Origin: a virus
DNA: 64,000 bases
Virus record (IMG/VR): IMGVR_UViG_3300044675_002599
Span: 1 to 64,000 of that record
Direction: 5' to 3' (one strand)
Below are positions 23,501 to 33,869 of this stretch, piece by piece (position 1 is the stretch's first letter; each line of letters starts with the position of its first letter). Position numbers and translations under genes: made by a program. Under the pieces are notes generated by a model. It was not told where the DNA came from. It saw nothing but the letters and a program-made list of their open reading frames with translations, and searched no databases.

Positions 23501-26500
23501 AAACTTTGTGTCACCCATCGACTGTGTACGCCTAACGGCTGCTACTTGATAGAATCTAAGGCCAGATGTTTGGTCTGCTAATTCATTGTTGGCAATCAAG
23601 TCTGTAATAGACATTGGCCTAGCAATCACAATAGATTTGTTTGTAGATAATTCACTACGCTCAGAACCTGACAATATACTCAACATTTGATCTTGAGTTA
23701 TATCTTGAACGACTTCACCATTAGCTTTTTTGCGTGGTGTGTCACGAGCTTCAGTGCTATACAACGGCATTCTGTCTGCTAGATAATCTCTGTCTACCCA
23801 CGTGCCTGTGAACGGATCACGTGACACTGAAACTACTGAGTTATCGTTTAAGGACACACGGAATGATGCGCCTGATTCATTCTGGATGATCACATTATTC
23901 TTTTGTGAAAATGAATCACCTATCAATTTAAAGTTCTGCCAGTTATATAACGCGCGGCCAACTTCTCTTGATTGAAGATCACTTAGCAACGCCACGGCTT
24001 GTACTTCTGTAAATGCACGAGCGCGTACATTTAAATCTTCAGACTGCAGCCTTTGCAAGAAGTCTTTTTGTTGGGATGGTTTAGAATACACATGCTTGAA
24101 CAGTAAGTTCATCACGTGTCCAGCAGCCACACTAGTAGCGCCTTGATCCAAACGGTTGTTTGACGTGATATCCAACCCGCGATTTATGTTTAATATCGTG
24201 TCGTTGTAAACTTGGTCAAATTCGTTACTTTGATCAATAAGTCTTTCACCACCAACGTCAGCAACGTTTCCGTCATTTATGTGCAACAACCCGCTACTAA
24301 ACATTGTGCTAAGAGGTGACAAGATATTTATAGATTCACCATCAACATCAATGTCAAAGTATGACGCAGCGTCCTGTGTGATTGAATCGGTTGCCAAGAT
24401 ATCACTGATTGACTCAAGTGACATGCCTTTGTTTTCACCCGTAGGATCAAAGTTATTCATCACATCATAGATGCGCTTGAACACTTGCTTGGCATATAGA
24501 AGGCTAGCTCCTTCATTACCTGCATCAGGAGATGTTTCAATTAATGTTTGATGAAACGCTCGTAATGCACGAGCTTCACGCGAATCTTTACCAACTAATA
24601 CAACTGGTGCATCTGATGAAAGTCTACGTACTGAATTTAAAGCGTTCTCGTTATGTCGATATAAACCTGCATTAGAAATAAATCCAGATACATCCACAAG
24701 AGCGTCGTTAATGCGACCAATAAATGCTTCACCGTCTTCTGTCAAATAACCAATGTCTGTGAAATAATCATTATTTTGCTTCATGATATTCCACATAGTG
24801 TTTTTAAATACACGGCTACCTGCAGAAATGCGAGCACCATAATCAATGCCGGATGCATTAACAACACGCTGTTGTTCACTGCCCATGTATGCGCCAAGTC
24901 TTGTTGCTAAATCAAGTTGTGGGTCTAGAGAATAGTTACGTGCATACTTATTACTTACACCTAACGACAACTGTTGTTCAAGCGCCTGTTGATCCCTAAA
25001 TCGCAAATTACCTCTTAAGTTATATTGGGCTAAGCTAAACTTTCTATTCATGTTGTAAATCAAGTTAGAGAATTTAGCGTCATAACCGCCAGTGTTACCC
25101 ATCATTTTAGCTTGCATGGATTGATTGGCTAATGCTGTTTGACCAAGAACAAACTTGCCGTTAACCTTTCGTTGCTTCCATGTAAATCCATCTGATGTAG
25201 GTTCTTTGTAGTGAATAACCATTGGTGATTCAGCTACGTATGCATAATCTTCTGTTACAGCAGTTTGATAATTTGCACCACGTTGATCAGCCGTTTCAGA
25301 TCCAGCAGTCTGATAAGCACGTGGAGTAAACCAGTTATCACCTTCAATAGAAGACTTAACCCACCAGTAGTACTTATTCCTATTGACTGGATCTTGAGTT
25401 CTAAATGCAGCGACAAAACCAGCAGCCTCAACATCGGCCAAGTTTTCGAAACGAGTCTTTACAATCATCCCAACAACTTGTCCATTGAATGTGTTCGTTG
25501 CGGCGTTAGTACCCGGATCTCTACTGGCTGATGAGGCACTTGCTTGTGGTGCTATAAATCCTTCTAACTTACCTGAACTAATATCTGCAAGAATGGCTGC
25601 TCCCTGTGCATCATCTACAGGTAAGAACGTATCTCTTTTGTACGTTCCAGATGTGTATTCAACAGGATAACCATAACCCATATGCGCAGGATTAGCAGTT
25701 GAATTGAATGCTGGGTCAACCATTCCTCCAGCAAGACTATCTGGACCAAAATACAATCCACCAACTTGACGCGCCATCTGTGGAGTAACGCTAAACCTAA
25801 TGAAGTCGTTTCTTCTCATGCTAATAAATGGACGAGTAGTACGTTCTTTGTTGTAAGCCTTTTTACTACCAACCTTTGGTGCTGGTGTTGTTGTTGTGTA
25901 TGAGATAACAGGCAGGTCACTAATCCAGACTGTTCTTGGTGCTCCATTAATACTTACAAAGTCAGTTGGATTACTCTTCATAATCTGTCGAGCAAAAGCA
26001 TTTAATGGACCAGAGACCTGTTCCATAACAGACATCATGTCGTAATCAATAGACGCAGCATCATTGTCTGAAATAACAAAGTCATTGCGCAGCGCAAAGT
26101 TTAATATTCCAGTAACACCCATTTCATGACCAGCGGTATGCCATCTGTCAGAATAGTTAATTAGTCTAGGATCAGTCTTCCATGCATCTTGCAGCGTTGT
26201 AAAGGTGTTGTTTTCAACTGCTTTCTTTACTGCTTGAATCTGTGCCCTCATTACTGCGTATGGATTATCATCTAAAGTGAACACAGACTTATTCAACGGA
26301 TCGATGATTGTCCCAGACATATTGTCAGGAAACAAAGTCTCCATAAACTTAGTTTGAAGGACAGGATCTAGACTGTCAATCAACACGTGACTAACCTCAT
26401 GGGCTAATGTAAACGCACTGCGGTATCCGTTTGACGAACCTTTTCCAATAGCCACTAAATTCATAAGGGCTTCGTCTCTACGAATTTTTGTCATATATCC

Positions 26501-29500
26501 ATAAAGTGTTTGACCATCAGGTGTTACGTCACCTATTTTAGTACCAGCTGTTTTAAGCCAAGCCCAATCAGTAAAGTGAGTCTGCGCAATATTCTGGTAA
26601 AAGTCCTTCTTGTGTCGTGCTGTTTGGTAAACCATAGTGAATCGGACTTGTTTATCAGTAAGTACTCCATCGGACTTCAACTTGTTGAGTGCCTCTCCAA
26701 CAGACATCCTCTTTGCCATTGAGCGGAACTCATTAACAATCGTGTCACTACCAGTAACTCGGCTAATAATGTCAGCGTAAGATGCAACAGTTCCTTCTGA
26801 TGCATATGTCAATTCCCTATTAATAGTCCGTGTCGCATGACCATAAGCAAACATGTCATACATGTCTGCTAACCCAGCTGCTAACGACCTAGCTGCGTCG
26901 ACATCTTTTTGTAACCTAATTGCTTTTTGTGAATCACCTTGTATAGATCCTGAAGCACGTTCTGCATAAAGCGCCTCGATTTTATTCAAGACTCTAATGT
27001 CTTCTTCGCGTAATCCTGATTTGTCTATATTGGAATAAGAGTCCCGCATGAATGCAGCTACCTTAACGTCTACGGCATTCATATCCACAGGAACTACGTA
27101 CAAGGATGAGGAACCATATCGCGACGCGACCGAACCAGTTGTTGTCATTAGTGCTGGTCTATTGTCTACGGCGCTTTTGAATTCGACTGAATCACTTCTT
27201 GACTTATCGCCAAGTACTGCATGCGCTATACCAATTCGGTATGCATGATTCTCACTGGGTTTCGTTAAATCAATATCAGTATGACCAGCACGAGGGATTA
27301 ATAAATTAACAGCATCAGATGGCTTAAAGTTAATCCTGCTACCCTCAGTTACAAAATAGTTAATAACATCTGCAACATTTCGGATTTCAGAACTCCTGAA
27401 CATGTCGTTTAAAAACTTACGCGATACAGCAACACGTTCTTGGCGAGGCATAGTAGCAGGTAAGTACTGAACGATCTTAGGTATCCAGTTATTTAAAATA
27501 GTTCCTTTGACTGCATCGGTAACATCAATCTTTGATGGATCTGCATCCATCTTCATCATATTTAAAACGTCTAATCCATTGATCGCGCTTTTAATTTCCG
27601 ATCTATGTGACCCAACCTCGGTTCCACCAAGTGTTTCAATGTATTCAGATCCACGCCCACTGAACGAATTGCGTAAAATGCCTTCGAATATTTCTTGTAC
27701 GCCAGCTCTGTTGTGACCAACAAATGTTTTTACTAATACAGTTCCAGAGCCAAGATTGTTCTCAGATTGCAGATTAGTAGATTCATCCATGTTGAATGCA
27801 TCCTGTATAAGCAAAGGCGCATCCGACACAAATGCTTTTAGATCTTCTTCAATTTCAACTGGCTTTATTTGTACAACATCTTCGTCTGTTACATCGATAT
27901 TACGTATAGGGGATTCAGAGTTATCCGCTTCAATACCACCTAGTTGTGACGCAACATCCGGTCTTAACTCTTTTGAGTCAGCAGATAATCCTTGCAATGT
28001 AATTCTGCCTGATGCATCTACATTGACTGGTTCAGTTAAAAACTCAGCAGTCTCCGCTACTCTTGCCCTTGCAGCAGCATTAGACCCTTCCATGGTCGCG
28101 GCAGTTGTTGCCATTTGCACGGAAATAGATTTCCATTGAGTCTTAAATTCAGAATTAGTTCTGTATAAATCAGTTACACCAGTGGACAGAATGTTTTGCA
28201 AATAATTAAACACTTGTTCATCGACATCGTAAATGGATTTAAACATTCCACCTAAATCAAATGCGGATGCTTCTCTCAATAAAGCATTTACATCTTTACT
28301 AAAAACACCCAGTAGTCCGGATTCCTCTTGAGCTTCGTCGAGTGCTTCACTTTCAAATGCACCAGATTCAAATAATGCCTTTATGTCTTCCAATTTAGAG
28401 ACTAATGCCAAATTGTTTTCTTGTCTAGCCTTTGCAATTTGCTCGTCAATATTTTCAATGTGTTCTTCAGTATCAGCTAATGTGTCTTGTAACCGCACTG
28501 TACGTCTTGTAAATTCATTTGTATTTAAGGTTGTGCCTGAATCATCAATCAACCCTAACCCTTGTGTTGGCACAGACGCTACGGTTCTGCCTTTTACGGT
28601 TTCTCGTGCAAGCTTTCCGGATTCAGTATAAAAAGACTTAGCTTCTCCATAAGAATTAACAGCACTGTTAATTAACACCTCCAGCCTGTTTATGAATTTT
28701 TTAACTAATGCCAATTCACCGATGTCAGTTGTTGTTCCGTCATCAGGTGTTAGATCATTTAATGCGTCGTTAATTTTTTCAAGTGTTTTAACTAAACCCA
28801 TACGCTGATTAGCAAAATCATTGAAGACCTCACTGCGTATTCTGGAAATTTCCGCACCAGCACTTTTTAATTGCTCGTCTTTACCAATAGCGTCTTTATC
28901 CATTGCCTTTGCTTGTGCATAAGCTAATTTAGCTGCAACCATATCAGGCCTTGATGACAGGTACTCTAAGAATGCTGTTTTCTGTCCAGCGACATCCTTC
29001 GTTACCTGCTTAATGGCTTGATGGATTGCCTCGACATTCGTGTTGCGCATACCTGCCATTAACTCATCAGCCGGAATACCCATTGCGTCTGCAAGTAATT
29101 GCATCGATCGTGTCGTTACATGATCGTCAATTTCTTTCTCAATAGACTTTGTTTCACCAGTTGTTTCTGTAATAGAAGTTGTCTTACCAGTGGCATCTGT
29201 TGTTGCTTCGTAATTAATTTTTTGAGCAGGATTTAATTCATCAACTTGCTGTAACAAGTCTTTGATCGAGTCAATGTATTTTCCCTTTGTTTCAGCGTCA
29301 ACATCAGAGCTGTTAATTGTTTGAATAACCATCTGCCGATTTGCCTCGGAAGAAGAAATCATATTTAAAAATGCCAATGTGTTTGTGCCATCTGGAGTTC
29401 CATCTTCCCCATAAGACATAAATGTTCCATCTTTTAATTTAGCGTTAGTCTCTGTCCTGATGATATTAACTTGCAAGTCTTTAGCAATATATCCAGCCGC

Positions 29501-32500
29501 TTTTCTTGCAAACTCAATTGATGCTTCTGGGTTAAGTGAATTGAGTCTAACAGTAGCACGTTGATCTGCAGTAGATGCCTGATAGTAAAAGAACTCTAGT
29601 CCAAGAGCGTGAAGTTCTTCAAGGGCCTTCTCACCAAATGCATTGACATATTCCTTTGCATCCTTCTTTGCTTTGTTGTAACTAGTTTCATTTTTCCAAA
29701 AGTCAACTAATGAATCTGGAAGATTACTATCCTTAACCGCGACACGAATTGCTTCATCACGTGCAGAGTAAATAGCTCTGCCTAAACTAACTTGGGCCTC
29801 AACTTTTAAACCAGCAATAGAATCAATATGCCATTGTGTAGACATATGGTAAAAGGCTTGTCCTGAAATAGAACGCATAAGCTTAGATAGACTAATTACC
29901 TTTGCCATATTTAAGTCGGCAAGTTCGCCTTCATTAAGTCGCAGTGCTTTGGCTGCAGCTCTATATAAAGCAGCATCTGTCTTAGATTGAGAAGGTCTTC
30001 CAAGAAGCAAATTAATTTGATGTGCCATCTGAAATACACGTGGCCTAGCAGTACGGCTGTATGCATTTGGGACACGAGCATTAGCAGAAGCAAAAGCGTC
30101 CGACATAATCCCAAGCGAATCTAAATGTTGATGTATTTGATTAAGCGTTACTTCAAACCCATCACCTGCGAACATCTTTGCTACGCGAGTAATTGCACCG
30201 TAGTTCACATCACTATTAGGCCGTGTGACATTATCAAGCGCATTGTAAATAGCGCCCATTGTGTCGATGATGCCGTGTTGTAATGAGAAAGAAACTAGAG
30301 CTTCTTGTATTTGAGTAATTGGGGCAGTGCCATTAAGAAGGACATCAAGCAAGACGTCGTTAATATCATCAGGTGTTGCAGCTTTAATTCTTTCCCATGC
30401 TTTTTGTGTGTCGCGCCATCTTGTATATGCTGCTGCATTTTCTTCATCCGTAAGTGTTCTAACTAATGGTCGTAATTCAGGTGTGCCTTCACTTGGTGTA
30501 AAGCCAGTAGCTCTTTGATCTAATTTGTAATCATCACGAGCAGCATTTAAAACCACATCGTTTGCACTAAGAGTGTATGAAGCACCTTCTGGATCATCGA
30601 GAGACTTAACAGTAACCATTCCGTCACGTGCATCCACGACCAATGCTTCTTTTTCAGGATTAATATTGTCGCCAATGCGAGCGTAAACCATATCACCAAC
30701 ACGGGCCTTGGTGTCATAGACTAACTCACCGTTAGCAACTCGACCAATAAATCCAGTCTCGGCTGACGTGTCTGCAAGGTAGTCACTAACAACTTGTGCA
30801 ATAGCCAATTCTTTTGCATCATCGCTCATTTCAGAACGAGATATTTCTCCAAGTTTGGTTATCTGCTCTGCGTTTAAAACAACCTTTGTTGTTGTGCCTA
30901 AGTGGTCCATAGGCATTTCAATAGACTTGCTGTCTCCATTTACAATAGCATCAACCTGTTCAACCATAGATAGCTTAGATGCGTATGCTCCAGATAATAA
31001 ATCCTGTTCAGAAATAGGTTCGTATACGGTTTGGTCTGCGCCTCTAGAAATACCTTGTGTAATCACAGAGCCATCTGGAAGTTGATAAATGCCAGTTGGG
31101 TTTAATAGATTCTCAATACTAATTAATCGACCAACAGTTTTGATCTGCTCTCCAGTTGTTTGATCCTTGCCAAGATTAATTTCGGTTGGAAATGTATCCT
31201 TGTCTCCGGATATTGGATAACTTCGATCAGTAAGTTCTGTATCAGGGCTAATCCCAAGTTGCTCAATAGACTGTCTGACTGAATCTTTTATATCGTTATT
31301 GCCACGAGGCATATCAGCAACTAGCTCTTTGTAAGACATTGTCCGCACAATATCTTCTCCATTAACCCTAGTCTTAACTGTTACTCCACCCCGGTTAGTT
31401 ACACCGGTGACAACGGATATACCCATTGGTGATCTATATGACATCGCCCCTTGTGATAAATCAAGTTCATCTTTAACAAACTTTATAAGATTGTCGGTGC
31501 GGCCAATGCCCCGTAATCTAGAAACATCTTTTGCATCAATAATTTGCACGTCTGCAAAATCAGAAAGTTCTGTTTTGATTACATCTGTAAATGTCTTGTT
31601 GTAAACCAAATACTCTTGCTTGCCGCCTTCACCTGCGTTTAACTTAACGCCGTAAAAGTTTTTAGACTGTACTGCATTGCTTTCAAGGTCAGTCGGCTCA
31701 GTTGCATCGCGAGCTTCTGGAATATCTGCACCCATAGAAACACGCATTTGTGGTTCTATCTCTTTAGCCAGAGCAGCAATTTGCCGCTTCTTCCCAACCG
31801 CAGTAGTAGGATAAAGTGACTCATTGATTGGCAGCATCATCAACTTGCTTGTTGGTTCTACTGGAGTTGCATCGCCTTTTGCTCGCACCAATTGCAATGC
31901 AGCATCGACAGTTTCTTGATTGGCATTTCGGCCAGACATCATTTCAGCAAAAATAGCAGATGGGCTATTCCATGCAGTGCCCGGTGTTTGTCTGTCAGCC
32001 ACAAATTGTTCTGCAGCTAACTTACGCAAATAACTGACAACACGCTTCAAATCATCAGTGTTTCCATCTTGTCCACCAAAAGATGACTTAAACCTATCAT
32101 TTGCTAACTTGATAAATGTGTCGCCATTCTCAACAATATTACGCGCTTCTAATTGAGAATAAGCTTTTGCGTTACTACCTGCGTAAATATCTTTGCCGCG
32201 AAACTCGGATCTAAATAAGTTACTCAACTTACCAGACGGACGCATTGCACCAAACGCCATGGCTAGCGACCGGATGTAATCACCTTCAGATGGTGCTTGA
32301 ACATCCTTGTTAAACTTAGATGAGATGGCTTGCGCGACAGGTTGTATTAAGTTCGTAACGCCAAATGTAAGATCCGGTATAACCTCATTAGACAGTTGCA
32401 TGTATTCAGCAGCAGTCTTACTTCCAAGATCACGTAATGGACTAGTACCACCAGCCTTGACAGTCTTATTAGCTTCTTTAACCATCTTGTATAGTTGTCT

Positions 32501-33859
32501 GGCGTCTTTATACACACGTCCTGTTTGACCACTAAACAATGCTAGGCTCATGCCGGTTTGACTCCATGCTAATGATGGATCATTTGCCATAATGGCAGCT
32601 CTAGCCGCTTTTTCTTCTTCAGGCTGTAACGACTCTAGGTATGTATTAATTGGATCGCCAGCAATGCCGAGTGCTCGTCCTGCTGTTGTATTAGGTCCAG
32701 CAATAGTGCTTGCCGCACCAAGGGCTGTAGGCGTCAACATACCGGCAGTACGCGCAACGTTTAATGCTCCTGCGGTTCTTGCAAAGGGAGTGGCTAATTT
32801 CATAGCCAGCTGCCCATAGGCTTGCATTACAGGAATAGATCCAGCTAATGATACTGATTGAGCAGCCATCTGCTCACCATAGTGACGTCCTACTTGATAA
32901 GTTTTATCATTAACGTCACCAAACTTTTTCATGTAGGCTTCTTCGTAGTCTTGGTCTTTGACTCCGAACATTCTGTTGCCAATTTGTGGTGCAAGCATTG
33001 TAAATTGCTGTGCGCCTTGTTCTGCTCCAGCACCTAAACCAAGTAAGTAATTTGGCTCAGATTCCGCACTTATGTCTTCCCATGGTTTGTATTCACCGCG
33101 AGCACGTTTTTCCTCTATTTTAGCAATGCGTTGTTGTTCTTTTGCGTAAGCGTCAGCCATTGGTGAGTACTCTTCTTCTTCACCTGCACCGACACCACGA
33201 CTATCACGTAACCTAAACGAGGATGCTAATCCACTAAGGGTTCCTGCAGTAGCAGCAAATGTACCGCCAATTGTATTGAGAGCAGTATCATCACCACGTG
33301 CTCGTTGCTTTGCTATACCACCTGCTAAATTTGTTTTCTCATCGGCAGATTCAGCCTCAATGTCAGAGACGGAAGCGTCATTTCTAAATTGACCTCCCAT
33401 CATTAACTTACTCGCAGGTACTTTCTGCTCAGTACCGGGGTCAGTAACTTCTATGTTTGAAAGGTTTTGCGTAAGAGATTTATACTTAGATGTTAGTTCA
33501 TCGTATTCTGACGGCTTAATAAAACCTGACCGATAAGCATAGTTGATGTTGTTTAAAGTTTCTTTGCCTACGACTTCAGGGTTGTTTTCGTTTAACTTCT
33601 TTTTAAGTGGCTCGACAAATTCACTGCGTACTCTACGCGCCTTTGCGTTTTCTTCTGCAATTTGATTGTCGATGTCTTTAACGGCAACAGTGTAACTTGG
33701 TCCAGACAAAGACCTAGACCGCATTGCGTCGGTAAGTTTCTTTCTCTTACGTAATAACTCATCACGTTTTGACCCAACCGCTTTGCTTGCGGGTTGCTCA
33801 ACTTTAACGTTTTCGTATCTATTAGTACGTGGGTTATAACGTAAGATTGATCCTTGCAT
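20540..33859 (-). CDS. Giant 4439-aa virion-associated polyvalent protein with metalloprotease motif
   Basis: One uninterrupted frame of 4439 codons. Its place after the 249-aa and 648-aa genes copies the gp14-gp15-gp16 order of T7, so it is probably an ejected internal virion protein. A zinc-peptidase motif (FTLAHEVSHVL) lies at residues 2482-2493, with a GHEMG near 2575 as a possible further ligand. A segment near 2238-2255 (MTTTGSVASRYG) weakly resembles an ADP-ribosyltransferase. Residues about 335-400 are Ala/Gly-rich and hydrophobic, and the last 700 residues look like polyvalent-protein-associated helical domains. The end overlaps the endolysin start by eight bases. Confidence 0.85.
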   Translation of the reverse strand: MQGSILRYNPRTNRYENVKVEQPASKAVGSKRDELLRKRKKLTDAMRSRSLSGPSYTVAVKDIDNQIAEENAKARRVRSEFVEPLKKKLNENNPEVVGKETLNNINYAYRSGFIKPSEYDELTSKYKSLTQNLSNIEVTDPGTEQKVPASKLMMGGQFRNDASVSDIEAESADEKTNLAGGIAKQRARGDDTALNTIGGTFAATAGTLSGLASSFRLRDSRGVGAGEEEEYSPMADAYAKEQQRIAKIEEKRARGEYKPWEDISAESEPNYLLGLGAGAEQGAQQFTMLAPQIGNRMFGVKDQDYEEAYMKKFGDVNDKTYQVGRHYGEQMAAQSVSLAGSIPVMQAYGQLAMKLATPFARTAGALNVARTAGMLTPTALGAASTIAGPNTTAGRALGIAGDPINTYLESLQPEEEKAARAAIMANDPSLAWSQTGMSLALFSGQTGRVYKDARQLYKMVKEANKTVKAGGTSPLRDLGSKTAAEYMQLSNEVIPDLTFGVTNLIQPVAQAISSKFNKDVQAPSEGDYIRSLAMAFGAMRPSGKLSNLFRSEFRGKDIYAGSNAKAYSQLEARNIVENGDTFIKLANDRFKSSFGGQDGNTDDLKRVVSYLRKLAAEQFVADRQTPGTAWNSPSAIFAEMMSGRNANQETVDAALQLVRAKGDATPVEPTSKLMMLPINESLYPTTAVGKKRQIAALAKEIEPQMRVSMGADIPEARDATEPTDLESNAVQSKNFYGVKLNAGEGGKQEYLVYNKTFTDVIKTELSDFADVQIIDAKDVSRLRGIGRTDNLIKFVKDELDLSQGAMSYRSPMGISVVTGVTNRGGVTVKTRVNGEDIVRTMSYKELVADMPRGNNDIKDSVRQSIEQLGISPDTELTDRSYPISGDKDTFPTEINLGKDQTTGEQIKTVGRLISIENLLNPTGIYQLPDGSVITQGISRGADQTVYEPISEQDLLSGAYASKLSMVEQVDAIVNGDSKSIEMPMDHLGTTTKVVLNAEQITKLGEISRSEMSDDAKELAIAQVVSDYLADTSAETGFIGRVANGELVYDTKARVGDMVYARIGDNINPEKEALVVDARDGMVTVKSLDDPEGASYTLSANDVVLNAARDDYKLDQRATGFTPSEGTPELRPLVRTLTDEENAAAYTRWRDTQKAWERIKAATPDDINDVLLDVLLNGTAPITQIQEALVSFSLQHGIIDTMGAIYNALDNVTRPNSDVNYGAITRVAKMFAGDGFEVTLNQIHQHLDSLGIMSDAFASANARVPNAYSRTARPRVFQMAHQINLLLGRPSQSKTDAALYRAAAKALRLNEGELADLNMAKVISLSKLMRSISGQAFYHMSTQWHIDSIAGLKVEAQVSLGRAIYSARDEAIRVAVKDSNLPDSLVDFWKNETSYNKAKKDAKEYVNAFGEKALEELHALGLEFFYYQASTADQRATVRLNSLNPEASIEFARKAAGYIAKDLQVNIIRTETNAKLKDGTFMSYGEDGTPDGTNTLAFLNMISSSEANRQMVIQTINSSDVDAETKGKYIDSIKDLLQQVDELNPAQKINYEATTDATGKTTSITETTGETKSIEKEIDDHVTTRSMQLLADAMGIPADELMAGMRNTNVEAIHQAIKQVTKDVAGQKTAFLEYLSSRPDMVAAKLAYAQAKAMDKDAIGKDEQLKSAGAEISRIRSEVFNDFANQRMGLVKTLEKINDALNDLTPDDGTTTDIGELALVKKFINRLEVLINSAVNSYGEAKSFYTESGKLARETVKGRTVASVPTQGLGLIDDSGTTLNTNEFTRRTVRLQDTLADTEEHIENIDEQIAKARQENNLALVSKLEDIKALFESGAFESEALDEAQEESGLLGVFSKDVNALLREASAFDLGGMFKSIYDVDEQVFNYLQNILSTGVTDLYRTNSEFKTQWKSISVQMATTAATMEGSNAAARARVAETAEFLTEPVNVDASGRITLQGLSADSKELRPDVASQLGGIEADNSESPIRNIDVTDEDVVQIKPVEIEEDLKAFVSDAPLLIQDAFNMDESTNLQSENNLGSGTVLVKTFVGHNRAGVQEIFEGILRNSFSGRGSEYIETLGGTEVGSHRSEIKSAINGLDVLNMMKMDADPSKIDVTDAVKGTILNNWIPKIVQYLPATMPRQERVAVSRKFLNDMFRSSEIRNVADVINYFVTEGSRINFKPSDAVNLLIPRAGHTDIDLTKPSENHAYRIGIAHAVLGDKSRSDSVEFKSAVDNRPALMTTTGSVASRYGSSSLYVVPVDMNAVDVKVAAFMRDSYSNIDKSGLREEDIRVLNKIEALYAERASGSIQGDSQKAIRLQKDVDAARSLAAGLADMYDMFAYGHATRTINRELTYASEGTVASYADIISRVTGSDTIVNEFRSMAKRMSVGEALNKLKSDGVLTDKQVRFTMVYQTARHKKDFYQNIAQTHFTDWAWLKTAGTKIGDVTPDGQTLYGYMTKIRRDEALMNLVAIGKGSSNGYRSAFTLAHEVSHVLIDSLDPVLQTKFMETLFPDNMSGTIIDPLNKSVFTLDDNPYAVMRAQIQAVKKAVENNTFTTLQDAWKTDPRLINYSDRWHTAGHEMGVTGILNFALRNDFVISDNDAASIDYDMMSVMEQVSGPLNAFARQIMKSNPTDFVSINGAPRTVWISDLPVISYTTTTPAPKVGSKKAYNKERTTRPFISMRRNDFIRFSVTPQMARQVGGLYFGPDSLAGGMVDPAFNSTANPAHMGYGYPVEYTSGTYKRDTFLPVDDAQGAAILADISSGKLEGFIAPQASASSASRDPGTNAATNTFNGQVVGMIVKTRFENLADVEAAGFVAAFRTQDPVNRNKYYWWVKSSIEGDNWFTPRAYQTAGSETADQRGANYQTAVTEDYAYVAESPMVIHYKEPTSDGFTWKQRKVNGKFVLGQTALANQSMQAKMMGNTGGYDAKFSNLIYNMNRKFSLAQYNLRGNLRFRDQQALEQQLSLGVSNKYARNYSLDPQLDLATRLGAYMGSEQQRVVNASGIDYGARISAGSRVFKNTMWNIMKQNNDYFTDIGYLTEDGEAFIGRINDALVDVSGFISNAGLYRHNENALNSVRRLSSDAPVVLVGKDSREARALRAFHQTLIETSPDAGNEGASLLYAKQVFKRIYDVMNNFDPTGENKGMSLESISDILATDSITQDAASYFDIDVDGESINILSPLSTMFSSGLLHINDGNVADVGGERLIDQSNEFDQVYNDTILNINRGLDITSNNRLDQGATSVAAGHVMNLLFKHVYSKPSQQKDFLQRLQSEDLNVRARAFTEVQAVALLSDLQSREVGRALYNWQNFKLIGDSFSQKNNVIIQNESGASFRVSLNDNSVVSVSRDPFTGTWVDRDYLADRMPLYSTEARDTPRKKANGEVVQDITQDQMLSILSGSERSELSTNKSIVIARPMSITDLIANNELADQTSGLRFYQVAAVRRTQSMGDTKFGEKMGITTESGISFTATELSNPYKSVNEDGSNNQDIASQNPRLLIDTVFKNDILDSKQRDSVGNKKLVPMQVHIAKLLTSQEIMRGIEDASDLQDWMEKSKSLTTIREAFFEAENGSVYKEVNTAVVKSNENSTWMSAGNDSIDVEEIMPDNYKKAMYPGFDIPEHLADDPIAVRAYNELQVTRFLREVGTVPSEPKNLVIHNDDSLSGTVSSVQVKGDTLYVSIPSRIYEETSAALFSSSISPSPSGPTPTSSVTKLAPGQMTKTPWFKTKRGKAVSSALSSVWVELTSIAKAMVLNYDFGRTFIQNYALTSMNPKNALMQFYGIAAMAPNLPFGSTATTGKGFAGKLIGAIAGHRKLGAFGDKAYHNVVQGLFSRYGTPGNNIRLGILPFGPKTEVFGFGNPGSGRAYTIDDLTQTGLVTDYGEWYSQATELAMLNGTDIYDYAIQNTTSETFGSGVLTKLLPLANPIERGNSLSTDILRIKTWLEYAAKVDSNILLSPYKKMKMKQDMSTHINAMTGAPSGSDPALKPVVKGILDFGRTAMSAPQWHKSQAMQSLLPAFISMGLKATANKLIMGVNKYSDPLGIGDGWVDNQAEKRFFSMGPDAWVQTAKVVGSMAMQTTLLGLISNMMSQYIDNRRFLNKADSPTDWYDFATIFGWNHSKFANVKPAPGVWTGMIPFTKEYGGVRLFNSIAYDLPQSSTFFNRSLVAPFQRTANASNTQDALKIYFDEVAKALFWSRLTSLVSTVKTAATGKTYLKSAAMQQSKGYDVLREGRIKVPFGPTTLMDAAYRTTLGEHASELALTMTNVQYQSLLNDIALYDADTKGKGDTELSDAMKWSLYLKILGVNSRYSNFAVKDIIKNKRIDGLFYGIKEQQQYPNAADVVNRFGVKSLLQGIPDSAPDNPISVMYGYPSRTTAAMSKIDKKAYAESVAKNIQKKVPMPPLLGESEEDAGEETRRQADELLEKMEERALRRRSRGGGSYE

Positions 33860-33869
33860 ATAAATCTAC

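Noticed and set aside
20540-33859. Virion RNA polymerase of the N4 or crAss type in the giant protein
   Set aside because: A DIDVDGE stretch near residue 3169 recalls an RNA polymerase aspartate motif, but the surrounding residues do not match, and no other polymerase motif is visible.
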